The notes beneath the pieces are model-generated. The model had not been told where the DNA came from. It was given only the letters and a program-made list of their open reading frames with translations, and did not search any database. 8,852 nt of DNA from an uncultured Lachnospiraceae bacterium (GTDB lineage Bacteria; Bacillota; Clostridia; Lachnospirales; Lachnospiraceae): positions 1 through 8,852 of the forward strand of contig CAJTRU010000110.1 of assembly GCA_910579085.1 (NCBI GenBank). Direction: 5' to 3'. The position numbers and the translations under genes were made by a program. This document shows, one piece after another, positions 1 through 7,083 of the stretch. How positions within the stretch are numbered: the first letter of the stretch is position 1; each line of letters begins with the position of its first letter.

Positions 1-13
1 TGGAAAACCCTGT

Positions 14-90
14 GTCCGTTAATCCACAAAAACAGGATAACTGCAAATTATCCTGCATACAGTTTATTGTACAGGAATTTTGAAACGGAC
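14..90 (+). repeat. Nested inverted repeats in the leader before the DUF1015 gene
   Basis: A perfect 7-bp pair, GTCCGTT at 14-20 and AACGGAC at 84-90, encloses a perfect 8-bp hairpin, CAGGATAA at 33-40 and TTATCCTG at 48-55 with a 7-base loop. A smaller 4-bp hairpin, TACA 58-61 and TGTA 68-71, follows. Read as RNA this would be a closing stem with two internal hairpins, a three-way-junction layout. It matches no riboswitch class I can recall, and no T-run follows, so it is not a standard intrinsic terminator. The best promoters (80-108 and 133-141) start transcription downstream of it. If it acts as RNA it would therefore belong to the 3' end of an upstream transcript; otherwise it may be a DNA operator. 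Confidence 0.45.
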
Positions 91-108
91 GTGGGCTATA
101 TTTAAAAT
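80..108 (+). promoter_or_regulatory. Putative sigma-A promoter upstream of the DUF1015 gene
   Basis: TTGAAA at 80-85 and TAAAAT at 103-108 are separated by exactly 17 bases, each matching five of six positions of the TTGACA/TATAAT consensus. The -35 element overlaps the right arm of the inverted repeat at 84-90, so a factor binding there could block this promoter. A second candidate lies just downstream at 133-141. Confidence 0.5.
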
Positions 109-132
109 ATGGTGGAAGAAATATCAATTATT

Positions 133-141
133 TGGTATACT
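133..141 (+). promoter_or_regulatory. Putative extended -10 promoter for the DUF1015 gene
   Basis: TGGTATACT at 133-141 is an extended -10 element (TGn followed by TATACT, five of six matches to TATAAT). No good -35 lies 17 bases upstream, which is typical of extended -10 promoters. Transcription would start near 148-150, giving a leader of about 23 bases that contains the Shine-Dalgarno GGAGG at 162-166. Confidence 0.5.
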
Positions 142-171
142 ATATACAAATTAAAAGTTTTGGAGGTTATC

Positions 172-1410
172 ATGGCGAAGATAAAACCATTTATGGCAGT
201 AAGGCCAGATGAAAAAGTGGCAGAAAAGGTGGCAGCATTGCCATATGATGTTTATAACAGGCAGGAAGCAAAGGAGGCGGTTAAGGACAATCCTCTGTCT
301 TTCTTAAGGATAGACAGGGCAGAAACACAGTTGCCAGACAGCATAGATACATATGCTCCTGAAGTATATGCAAAAGCAAAAGAGATTTTTGAAAGTTTTG
401 CATCTGATGGCACTTTTATTACTGATAATGACAGGTGTTACTATATATACCAGCTTGCAATGGACGGCAGGAAGCAGGCAGGTATTGTTGCATGTGCAAG
501 CATTGATGATTATATTAACAATGTTATTAAAAAGCATGAAAATACAAGGGAAGAGAAGGAACAGGACAGAATAAGGCATATAGATACATTAAGTGCACAG
601 ACAGGCCCTATATTCCTTGCATACCGTTCCCAGACATGTATTAATAATATAGTTGCAAGGATTATATCAGAGGACAGGCCATTATATAATTTTACTTCAG
701 ATGATGGTATAGGACATGCGGTATGGAAAGTGTCAGATGAATGTGATATAACTACAATAGAAAATTCCTTTGCGGCTATAAGTGATATTTATATAGCAGA
801 CGGGCACCACCGTGCTGCTTCTGCTGTTAAAGCAGGGCTTAAAAGGCGTGAAGCCTGCCCGGGTTATAATGGCACAGAAGAGTTTAACTATTTCCTTTCA
901 GTGCTGTTTCCAGATGAAAGCCTTATGATTATGGATTATAACCGTACAATCAGGGATTTAAATGGCCTTTCAAGGGAAGAATTTATGGAAAAGGTAAAAG
1001 AAAACTTTGGCATAAATGAACTTAGTGGTGCAGTGCATCCATCAAAAAAAGGTGAGGTGGCAATGTACCTGGACAAAAAATGGTATATGCTTTCTGCAAA
1101 GGAAGAACTTTTCCAGGACAAAGATGCAGTAGCATCCCTTGATGTGTCAATACTACAGGATTATCTGCTTTCACCAGTGCTTGGCATAAAAGACCCAAGG
1201 ACAGATTTAAGAATTGATTTTATTGGAGGGATAAGAGGGCTTGAAGAACTTGAAAAAAGGGCAGATACTGATATGGAAGTATCATTTGCAATGTATCCAG
1301 TTCCAATATCTGAATTGTTTGCCGTAGCAGATGCAGGGCTTTTAATGCCGCCTAAATCCACATGGTTTGAACCAAAACTAAGGAGCGGGCTGTTTATACA
1401 CAGGATTTAG
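172..1410 (+). CDS. DUF1015 (COG4198) family protein, possible free serine kinase-like enzyme
   Basis: A 412-residue cytoplasmic protein of the DUF1015 family. Visible family marks are the opening MAKIKPFMAVRP with ALPYDV, a charged segment KHENTREEKEQDR at residues 121-133, the signature ADGHHRAAS at 209-217, and the closing MPPKSTWFEPKLRSGLF around 392-408. The DGHHR motif resembles the DGxHR nucleotide-binding motif of the ParB/sulfiredoxin-like fold, a group that includes free serine kinases such as archaeal SerK and staphylococcal SbnI. A role in serine or phosphoserine metabolism is therefore a reasonable guess, but nothing here proves it. An in-frame ATG exists at 109, but the start at 172 is chosen because GGAGG (162-166) sits 5 bases before it, the residues before it do not look like the family, and the -10 at 136-141 falls inside the longer version. 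In related genomes I recall this gene next to serC/serA; that side lies outside the window. No signal peptide or membrane segment is seen. Confidence 0.88.
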   Translation: MAKIKPFMAVRPDEKVAEKVAALPYDVYNRQEAKEAVKDNPLSFLRIDRAETQLPDSIDTYAPEVYAKAKEIFESFASDGTFITDNDRCYYIYQLAMDGRKQAGIVACASIDDYINNVIKKHENTREEKEQDRIRHIDTLSAQTGPIFLAYRSQTCINNIVARIISEDRPLYNFTSDDGIGHAVWKVSDECDITTIENSFAAISDIYIADGHHRAASAVKAGLKRREACPGYNGTEEFNYFLSVLFPDESLMIMDYNRTIRDLNGLSREEFMEKVKENFGINELSGAVHPSKKGEVAMYLDKKWYMLSAKEELFQDKDAVASLDVSILQDYLLSPVLGIKDPRTDLRIDFIGGIRGLEELEKRADTDMEVSFAMYPVPISELFAVADAGLLMPPKSTWFEPKLRSGLFIHRI

Positions 1411-1566
1411 CAGTTAAAGCGGATATCCGCAATCCCCGTTCCTGTAAGCAGGCACTGGCAGCCTGCCTGTTTACAGGACAGCCAGGGCTTATTATGCCTG
1501 GGACAAAAAGACAATGTTATATGGGTTTGGGACAGTTTAGCGTATATAGCGCAGAAAAGAGGGATT
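1411..1566 (+). other. Intergenic region with a palindrome and two tandem stem-loops
   Basis: No gene is seen here. Immediately after the DUF1015 stop is a perfect 12-bp palindrome, GCGGATATCCGC, at 1419-1430. Next is a long imperfect stem-loop: CCTGTAA 1441-1447 pairs with TTACAGG 1471-1477, and inside it GCAGGC 1448-1453 pairs with GCCTGC 1461-1466, leaving a 4-base bulge and a 7-base loop. A second hairpin pairs CCAGG 1482-1486 with CCTGG 1497-1501. None is followed by a T-run on either strand, so a simple intrinsic terminator is not supported. The region could be a transcript-stabilising or factor-dependent terminator element, or a leader of glgB. Weak -10-like hexamers (1518-1523 and 1543-1548) lack matching -35 elements. 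Confidence 0.5.
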
Positions 1567-3864
1567 ATGAATAAAAAATTATATGATTTAATGGACTGGG
1601 AAGCTATTGAGAGTATTGTGTACTCAGAGGAAGACCATCCAGACAGGATATTAGGCGCACATAAGGTGAAAAATGGCATACTTGTACACACATTTCTGCC
1701 AGATGCTGTTTCTGTCCAGCTTAAGGTTAAGTCAACTGGCAAATGCTATGATATGGAAGAAGCTGATGAGGCAGGCCTTTTTGCAGTGCTGCTTCCAGGC
1801 AAAAAAACAGAACCTTATACATTTATTGCAAAATACGATGGCTCTGCCAAAATTGAGCTGGAAGACCCATACCTTTATACAGATATTATAGGTGAAAGTG
1901 ATGCAAAACGCTTTGAAAGCGGCACATATTATGATGTTTATAATTGTTTTGGCGCACATCCTGTTGCAATAGATGGATGCCTGGACAATGCAGATGTAAG
2001 ATGGGATGTTACAGAAGATACAGATAAAAACAAGAAAAAAACTACAGTATATGGTGTACATTTTGCTGTATGGGCACCAAATGCTGTACGTGTAAGTGTA
2101 ACTGGTGATTTTAATTTCTGGGACGGCAGGCGCCACCAGATGTGCAGAGTTGGCAATTCAGGGATATTTTCATTATTTGTTCCTGAAATTTCAGTTGGTG
2201 ACATCTATAAATATGAGATTAAAAAAGATTACCAGACAGTATTTTTAAAGACCGACCCATATGGTTTTGCATGTGAACAGCGCCCGGATAATGCAAGTGT
2301 TGTGGCAAACCTGGAAACATATAAGTGGAATGATAGTGAATGGCTTGAATCAAGAAAAAAGAAAGACTATAAAAAATTACCTGTTTCGGTATATGAAGTC
2401 CATCTTGGTTCATGGCGCAAGAAAAAGCATGATGGCAATGATGCCCCTAAATGTGATGAGGAATTCCTTAACTACCGTGAAATTGCACCTCTGCTTGCAG
2501 AGTATGTTAAGGAGATGGGTTATACACATATTGAAATTATGCCTGTTATGGAACATCCGCTGGATGAGTCATGGGGATACCAGGTGACCGGGTATTATGC
2601 AGTTACTTCAAGATATGGCACGCCACAGGATTTTATGTATTTTATTGATTATATGCATAAGAAAAACATTGGTGTAATACTTGACTGGGTTCCTGCACAT
2701 TTCCCAAAGGATGCAAACGGCCTTGCAAGGTTTGACGGGACTTGCACTTATGAAAATGCTGATACAAGAAGAGGGGAACATCCTCACTGGGGTACTCTTA
2801 TATTTGATTATGGCAGGCCGGAAGTTGATAATTTCTTAATTGCAAGTGCATTATTCTGGATTGACAAATACCATGCTGACGGAATAAGGATGGATGCAGT
2901 TGCTTCAATGCTTTACCTTGATTATGGCAAACAGGACGGGGAATGGCTGCCTAATATATATGGAGGTAATGAAAACCTTGAGGCAATAGAGCTGCTTAAA
3001 AGGCTTAGTGACGTTTTCCATAAAAGGAAAGACGGGGCGCTCCTTATTGCAGAGGAGTCAACAGCATGGCCAAAGGTTACTGGCAGTACAGATGATAACG
3101 GGCTTGGCTTTGATTTTAAATGGAATATGGGCTGGATGAACGATTTTACAGGCTATATGCAGACAGACCCGCTTTATAGGAAAGGCAGGCATGGGACACT
3201 TTTATTCAGTATGGTTTATGCCTATAGTGAGAACTTTGTGCTTGTATTTTCACATGATGAAGTTGTGCACCTGAAAGCGTCAATGCTTATGAAAATGCCT
3301 GGAAGCATGGAGCAGAAGTATGCGAACCTGCGTGCTGCATATGGTTTCATGATGGCACACCCTGGCAAAAAGCTTATGTTTATGGGGCAGGAATTTGCAC
3401 AGGAAGAAGAATGGAATGAAAAGGTGAGCCTTCCATGGAAAGAAGCAGAAGAACCAGAACACAATATATTCAGGGAGTATACTAAGGCATTGGGCCAGTT
3501 TTATTTAAAACACCCGTCGCTTTATGAAAATGATTATGATGAGGAATGTTTTGAATGGATAAGCAGCATGGATGCAGACCACAGTATAGTTACATTTGTA
3601 AGAAAAACAGAAGATGAAAGCGAGATACTTTTATTCCTGTTTAACTTTACACCTGTTGTATATGAAAATTTCAGGATGGGTGTGCCATTTGAGGGCAAAT
3701 ATAAGGAGATATTTAATAGTGATGATACTATTTATGGCGGGACAGGCCATGTAAACAGGAGACAGAAAGTTTCTAAAGGAGTATCATGGGATGGCAAAGA
3801 TAACTCAATAATAGTTGAAGTGCCTCCGCTTGGCATGAGTGTATGGAGCTGCATGCCTGTATAA
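1567..3864 (+). CDS. glgB: 1,4-alpha-glucan (glycogen) branching enzyme GlgB
   Basis: Glycogen branching enzyme, GH13 family, which cuts alpha-1,4 chains and rejoins them as alpha-1,6 branches in cytoplasmic glycogen. The 765 residues show the full order: an N-terminal N1 beta domain (about 20-110), CBM48 (about 160-255, with YGVHFAVWAPNA), the catalytic barrel from about 273 (SVYEVHLGSW), and a C-terminal beta domain (about 660-765). All four GH13 regions are intact: DWVPAHF at 373-379, DGIRMDAVAS at 438-447 (nucleophile D443), AEES at 495-498 (acid/base E496), and SHDEVVH at 562-568 (D564). The motif after region IV reads LK rather than the GK of enterobacterial enzymes; I recall this as a clostridial variant. 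The length is slightly above the roughly 730 residues of the E. coli enzyme, partly from a lysine-rich linker near 150-160. The ATG follows AGAGGG by 3 bases. No other glycogen genes are in the window, so it appears detached from a glg operon. The gene for the MscS-type channel follows closely. Confidence 0.97.
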   Translation: MNKKLYDLMDWEAIESIVYSEEDHPDRILGAHKVKNGILVHTFLPDAVSVQLKVKSTGKCYDMEEADEAGLFAVLLPGKKTEPYTFIAKYDGSAKIELEDPYLYTDIIGESDAKRFESGTYYDVYNCFGAHPVAIDGCLDNADVRWDVTEDTDKNKKKTTVYGVHFAVWAPNAVRVSVTGDFNFWDGRRHQMCRVGNSGIFSLFVPEISVGDIYKYEIKKDYQTVFLKTDPYGFACEQRPDNASVVANLETYKWNDSEWLESRKKKDYKKLPVSVYEVHLGSWRKKKHDGNDAPKCDEEFLNYREIAPLLAEYVKEMGYTHIEIMPVMEHPLDESWGYQVTGYYAVTSRYGTPQDFMYFIDYMHKKNIGVILDWVPAHFPKDANGLARFDGTCTYENADTRRGEHPHWGTLIFDYGRPEVDNFLIASALFWIDKYHADGIRMDAVASMLYLDYGKQDGEWLPNIYGGNENLEAIELLKRLSDVFHKRKDGALLIAEESTAWPKVTGSTDDNGLGFDFKWNMGWMNDFTGYMQTDPLYRKGRHGTLLFSMVYAYSENFVLVFSHDEVVHLKASMLMKMPGSMEQKYANLRAAYGFMMAHPGKKLMFMGQEFAQEEEWNEKVSLPWKEAEEPEHNIFREYTKALGQFYLKHPSLYENDYDEECFEWISSMDADHSIVTFVRKTEDESEILLFLFNFTPVVYENFRMGVPFEGKYKEIFNSDDTIYGGTGHVNRRQKVSKGVSWDGKDNSIIVEVPPLGMSVWSCMPV

Positions 3865-3895
3865 CCTGGCACTAGCAGCAGAAAGGCAGGTTGTA

Positions 3896-4810
3896 ATGGC
3901 ATTATTATCCAGGGTATACAGCATGTGCCTGTTGTCTGTTGGGGATATTACTTCAATGGCAGGCAGTGAAATTGAACTTGAAGATGTAGGAAAAGTTATA
4001 AATTCAGGGGTTTCCAGTGAAGAGAAGACTAATTTTATTATACAATATATACTTGCACAGAGAGAACCTCTTTTAAACTTTTTTAAGACACTGGTTTTTG
4101 CTTTAATTGTATTTTTAATTGGCAGGAGAATTGTCAAAGCGCTGCTTAAAATGACTAACAGGGCGATGGAACGCAAGGACGTAGAAGTAAGCATACAGAA
4201 GTTTGGAATGTCATTTGCAGGGTTTGCATACAATATCCTTCTTGTATTTATTGTTGCAGGGATACTTGGCATTGGTACAAATTCCATAGTTGCAATGCTT
4301 GGTTCAGCAGGGCTTGCCATAGGGCTTGCCCTCCAGGACAGTATGTCAAACCTTGCAGGGGGTGTACTTATACTTCTGCTTAAGCCATTTAAAGTCGGGG
4401 ATTATATTATTACATCTGGCGAAGAAGGTACAGTTACAAGCATAGATATTTTCTATACAAGGATACATACTACTGACAATAAAGTTATAGTAATTCCAAA
4501 TGGGACAATATCCAGTTCAAATGTCACTAATACTTCAAACCAGCAGGAGAGGATGCTGGTACTGGATTTTATGGTGCATTACAGTGCCAGGACATCAGAT
4601 GTCAGGGAACTGGTATTAGAAATACTGCATAATGAAGAACATATATGCCAGGATAAAGATATGAGTGTTGTTATATGTGCGTTAAATCCGCTGCGCGTAA
4701 AGATGCAGGCTAAAGCATGGGTTAAAAACAGTGAATACTGGGCCACAAAATTTGCCCTGCTTGAAAAGATTAAAGATACTCTTACGGAAAATGGAATTGA
4801 TATTTCATGA
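3896..4810 (+). CDS. MscS-family small-conductance mechanosensitive ion channel
   Basis: A membrane channel that opens under membrane tension to release solutes during hypo-osmotic shock. With the chosen start the protein has 304 residues. It carries three predicted membrane helices (about 59-80, 106-126 and 131-163). The last is the glycine/alanine-rich pore helix: MLGSAGLAIGLALQDSMSNLAGG at 134-156 closely matches the MscS pattern and leads into KPFKVGDYI. The cytosolic beta domain follows, with EEGTV at 176-180 and KVIVIPNG at 196-203. The reading frame is open from an ATG at 3839 inside glgB, but that ATG has no ribosome site. ATG 3896 is preceded by AAAGGCAGG (3882-3890) at 5 bases and is preferred; ATG 3956 remains possible. 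The C-terminus stops at NGIDIS, just short of the PFPQ-type end usual in the family, so the tail is a few residues short. It is probably transcribed with glgB. Confidence 0.92.
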   Translation: MALLSRVYSMCLLSVGDITSMAGSEIELEDVGKVINSGVSSEEKTNFIIQYILAQREPLLNFFKTLVFALIVFLIGRRIVKALLKMTNRAMERKDVEVSIQKFGMSFAGFAYNILLVFIVAGILGIGTNSIVAMLGSAGLAIGLALQDSMSNLAGGVLILLLKPFKVGDYIITSGEEGTVTSIDIFYTRIHTTDNKVIVIPNGTISSSNVTNTSNQQERMLVLDFMVHYSARTSDVRELVLEILHNEEHICQDKDMSVVICALNPLRVKMQAKAWVKNSEYWATKFALLEKIKDTLTENGIDIS

Positions 4811-4825
4811 CATGTGTTGTACAAT
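4797..4825 (+). promoter_or_regulatory. Putative sigma-A promoter for corA
   Basis: TTGATA at 4797-4802 and TACAAT at 4820-4825 are 17 bases apart, each with five of six consensus matches. The -35 lies within the last codons of the mechanosensitive channel gene, so the metal transporter can be transcribed independently of the upstream genes. The -10 overlaps an 8-bp palindrome, TTGTACAA (4817-4824). Predicted transcription start is near 4832. Confidence 0.6.
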
Positions 4826-4860
4826 TATTGTTATTAGAAAAAGAAAGCTGGTGAGATAAA

Positions 4861-5796
4861 GTGGTAAAGTATTATAAGACAGATGACAGAAAAATCCATG
4901 AGGAAAACGGGCCGGCAGACGGGGTGTGGATAGATATGTACAACCCTACAATAGCAGAAGGGGAGGAGATAGCTAAGAAGCTTGGCATAGATATAAGCGA
5001 CCTTCTCGCACCGTTGGATGATGAGGAAAGTTCACGTATTGAACTTGAGGATGGTTATACACTTATACTTGTGGATATCCCGGCACTTGAAATCCGCCAT
5101 GATAAAGAAGCTTATACCACAATACCTCTTGGCATTATACTTGCAAATGACATGATTATTACAGTGTGTTCTGAGGAAACCCCTATATTACAGGCATTTG
5201 TAAATGGAAGGGTTAAGGAATTCAGCACAAAGAAAAAACTCAGGTTTGTATACCAGATACTTTTCAGGATAGCCTCTTACTACCAGGTAAACTTAAGGAT
5301 TATTGACAAGAAGCGCACAGAGATAGAGGAACGTATAGACGACAATACAAAAGATGTTGATTTAATTGATTTACATGCCCTGGAGTCAACGCTTGTATAC
5401 TTTGCAACATCGTTACGTGCTAATGCAGTTGTGCTTGACAGGCTTACAAGGTATAAAAGGCTTGAACAGTACCCTGATGACAAGGAGCTGCTTGGGGATG
5501 TAATTGTTGAGAACCAGCAGGCTATAGAAATGACAACAATATACAGGGACATTATAAATGGTACAAGGGACTTAATGTCATCAGTAATTGACAACAGGCT
5601 TAACAATGTGATGAAAACCCTTACAAGCATTACACTTGTAATGGGTATTCCTACGCTTGTATCAGGTATCTACGGGATGAATGTAAGCAGTATACCACTT
5701 GCTACAACGCAGTATGGTTTTGGGCTTATATGCCTTTTGATTGTAATTATATGCATTGTACTGCTGGCAATACTGCGCCATAAGCGTTTCCTGTAG
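4861..5796 (+). CDS. corA: CorA-family magnesium/divalent cation transporter
   Basis: An inner-membrane channel of the CorA (2-TM-GxN) family that carries Mg2+ and often Co2+ or Ni2+ into the cell as a pentamer. The 311 residues show an acidic N-terminal alpha/beta cytosolic domain (about 1-115), a long helical stalk (about 125-250, with the charged run KKRTEIEERID at 150-160), then two C-terminal membrane helices (about 252-271 and 285-305). The selectivity motif YGMN is intact at 271-274, directly after the first helix, and the protein ends in a short basic tail, RHKRFL. The start is GTG, supported by GGTGAG (4850-4855) 5 bases upstream. It has its own predicted promoter at 4797-4825. No Mg2+ riboswitch is apparent: the leader between the predicted transcription start and the GTG is only about 30 bases. 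Substrate preference cannot be read from the sequence. Confidence 0.93.
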   Translation: MVKYYKTDDRKIHEENGPADGVWIDMYNPTIAEGEEIAKKLGIDISDLLAPLDDEESSRIELEDGYTLILVDIPALEIRHDKEAYTTIPLGIILANDMIITVCSEETPILQAFVNGRVKEFSTKKKLRFVYQILFRIASYYQVNLRIIDKKRTEIEERIDDNTKDVDLIDLHALESTLVYFATSLRANAVVLDRLTRYKRLEQYPDDKELLGDVIVENQQAIEMTTIYRDIINGTRDLMSSVIDNRLNNVMKTLTSITLVMGIPTLVSGIYGMNVSSIPLATTQYGFGLICLLIVIICIVLLAILRHKRFL

Positions 5797-5821
5797 CTAA
5801 TGCCTTGTCTGTAAATTACTT

Positions 5822-5827
5822 TATAAT
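5822..5827 (+). promoter_or_regulatory. Possible -10 element upstream of tyrA
   Basis: A perfect TATAAT lies 28 bases before the preferred tyrA start. No good -35 hexamer is found 16-18 bases upstream, so this may be a weak or activator-dependent promoter, or chance in AT-rich sequence. tyrA could also be read through from corA, 59 bases upstream. Confidence 0.35.
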
Positions 5828-5855
5828 AAAAAGCACAATGAAAGGACTGAATTTT

Positions 5856-6728
5856 ATGGATGCACCAAAAGACAGGCAGGACTTTGGATTTATAGGTTTC
5901 GGGCTTATAGGCGGTTCAATAGCACGTTCACTGCGCCGCCTGTACCCGGATGCCAGTATTATGGCATATAATTATTACGAGGACAGGCCGCACCCAAAGC
6001 TTGAAATGGCAGCAGAAGAAGGAGTATTATCAAAGATTAGCACATCACTAGGGGATTTTTCGGGATGTGATGTGGTATTTTTGTGCGCGCCAGTTATTAC
6101 AAACGTTTCATATCTTGCACAAGTTGCACCATATATTACAGAAGACTGTATTATTACGGATGTAGGAAGTGTTAAAGGCAATATACACAAAGCTGTAAAA
6201 GAACTTGGGCTTGAACGCAATTTTATAGGCGGGCATCCAATGACAGGCTCTGAAAAGACAGGTTATGACAATTCAGGTGCAGAGTACCTGGAGGGTGCAT
6301 ATTACATACTTACCCCAACAGAAAAGACCCCGGCAGAATTCACAAACTGGATGCAGGGTTTTGTTACTGCATCAGGTTCAATATGTGAAGTTATGGATTA
6401 TGCCACACATGACATGGTAACAGCAGCAATAAGCCACTGTCCGCATGTTATTGCCTCGTCACTTGTAAACCTTGCTGCATCACATGACAAAGACGGGATT
6501 TATAAGAAACTTGCTGCTGGCGGTTTTAAAGATATTACAAGGATTGCATCTTCATCACCTGGAATGTGGCATAATATATGCATGGCAAACCCAGAGTGTA
6601 TAACAGTGCTGTTAGATGAATATATAAATATACTGGAAGATATTAAAAATGCCATTACTACAGGTAATGACAGCGCAATAATGGAATTTTTTGGAAATGC
6701 AAAACAGTACAGGGACAGTATAAAGTAA
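5856..6728 (+). CDS. tyrA: Prephenate dehydrogenase (TyrA)
   Basis: Catalyses NAD(P)+-dependent oxidative decarboxylation of prephenate to 4-hydroxyphenylpyruvate, the tyrosine branch of aromatic amino-acid synthesis, in the cytoplasm. The 290-residue form begins with a Rossmann fold, GFIGFGLIGG at 11-20 (G14, G16, G19). It continues with TDVGSVKG at 101-108, the substrate-site motif GGHPMTGSEKTGY at 125-137 (catalytic-type H127), SHCPH at 193-197 (H194), and FKDITRIASSSPGMW at 224-238 with R229 as the expected prephenate-binding arginine. The protein ends after the helical dimerisation domain. There is no chorismate mutase domain and no C-terminal ACT domain such as Bacillus TyrA carries, so feedback control by tyrosine through an ACT domain is not expected. 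The frame is open from a TTG at 5805 and an ATG at 5838. ATG 5856 is preferred because AAAGGA (5841-5846) lies 9 bases upstream and the protein then starts just before the Rossmann strand. No other aromatic-pathway gene is in the window. Confidence 0.95.
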   Translation: MDAPKDRQDFGFIGFGLIGGSIARSLRRLYPDASIMAYNYYEDRPHPKLEMAAEEGVLSKISTSLGDFSGCDVVFLCAPVITNVSYLAQVAPYITEDCIITDVGSVKGNIHKAVKELGLERNFIGGHPMTGSEKTGYDNSGAEYLEGAYYILTPTEKTPAEFTNWMQGFVTASGSICEVMDYATHDMVTAAISHCPHVIASSLVNLAASHDKDGIYKKLAAGGFKDITRIASSSPGMWHNICMANPECITVLLDEYINILEDIKNAITTGNDSAIMEFFGNAKQYRDSIK

Positions 6729-6767
6729 AGGCAGACAAGCGGACTTGCCAGAAAGGAAAAAAGCATA

Positions 6768-6836
6768 ATGCAGGGAAATATTAAAGGTACTGTTAAGGAC
6801 AGTATTTTCTGTAACCTGTTTAAAACCAGGAAGTAA
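6768..6836 (+). pseudogene. N-terminal stub of an Rpn-family nuclease/putative transposase
   Basis: A 22-codon open frame, preceded by AAAGGA (6751-6756 region), encodes residues including GTVKDSIFCNLF at positions 7-18. That string matches, from memory, the N-terminal signature (GTVKDSVFxxLF) of Rpn-family PD-(D/E)XK proteins, recombination-promoting nucleases annotated as putative transposases, which are abundant in Lachnospiraceae. The frame ends at TAA right after KTRK, where the family would continue with a tyrosine and about 250-300 more residues. Nothing of the remainder is seen downstream; the antitoxin leader starts within about 10 bases. It is best read as the surviving 5' end of a deleted gene. 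Confidence 0.55.
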
Positions 6837-6855
6837 AAAGAGAGGGTGTAAAGAA

Positions 6856-7083
6856 ATGAGTGAGAGAGAAAAATTAAAAGCAGTCATTGACCGTTTGCCA
6901 GAATACAAAATTGCATATATAGCTAATTTGATTTTTAGTATTGAAAAAACAGATATTGAGGAAATAGAGCCAGACGAGTGGGACTTGAAAATGATTGAAG
7001 AAGCAAGGGCAAATAACGATGGTTCAGCGGTGTCGTTTGAAGAACTTCTCGAAAGAGAGGGTTTGACATATGCCGATTTATAA
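6856..7083 (+). CDS. Type II toxin-antitoxin antitoxin-like protein (RelB/ParD-like role)
   Basis: A complete 75-residue acidic protein with an AGAGGGTG ribosome site (6841-6848) 7 bases upstream. It begins with amphipathic helices (LKAVIDRLPEYKIAYIANLI, about residues 7-26). A linker rich in Glu/Asp follows (EIEPDEWDLKMIEEA around 36-50), then a C-terminal stretch SFEELLEREGL typical of small antitoxins that wrap their toxin. The stop overlaps the start of a RelE/ParE-like toxin head by 14 bases, the classic antitoxin-toxin arrangement. Because that toxin is cut short, this is probably an orphan antitoxin. Whether it still binds DNA, or protects against a toxin encoded elsewhere, cannot be told. 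I cannot assign the exact antitoxin family; the call rests mainly on size, charge, gene order and overlap. Confidence 0.7.
   Translation: MSEREKLKAVIDRLPEYKIAYIANLIFSIEKTDIEEIEPDEWDLKMIEEARANNDGSAVSFEELLEREGLTYADL

Noticed and set aside
1518..1548. Weak -10-like hexamers upstream of glgB
   Set aside because: TATATG (1518-1523, with an upstream TG) and TATATA (1543-1548) lack any acceptable -35 at 16-18 bases, so a promoter could not be assigned with confidence.
1407..1742. Minus-strand open frame of 111 codons covering the gap before glgB
   Set aside because: It runs antisense into the conserved glgB N-terminus, has no recognisable domain, and its composition follows from the opposite-strand codons.
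3805..4320. Minus-strand open frame of 171 codons opposite glgB and the mechanosensitive channel gene
   Set aside because: The plus strand there encodes the conserved end of GlgB and the MscS pore helix. The antisense translation is low-complexity and unlike any family I know.
5280..5630. Minus-strand open frame of 116 codons within corA
   Set aside because: It is a shadow of the helical stalk of CorA, rich in Ser/Leu as expected from the antisense of such codons.
6730..6749. Small stem-loop just after tyrA as a terminator
   Set aside because: Only a 4-bp CAAG/CTTG stem plus two outer GC pairs, with an A-rich rather than T-rich downstream stretch.
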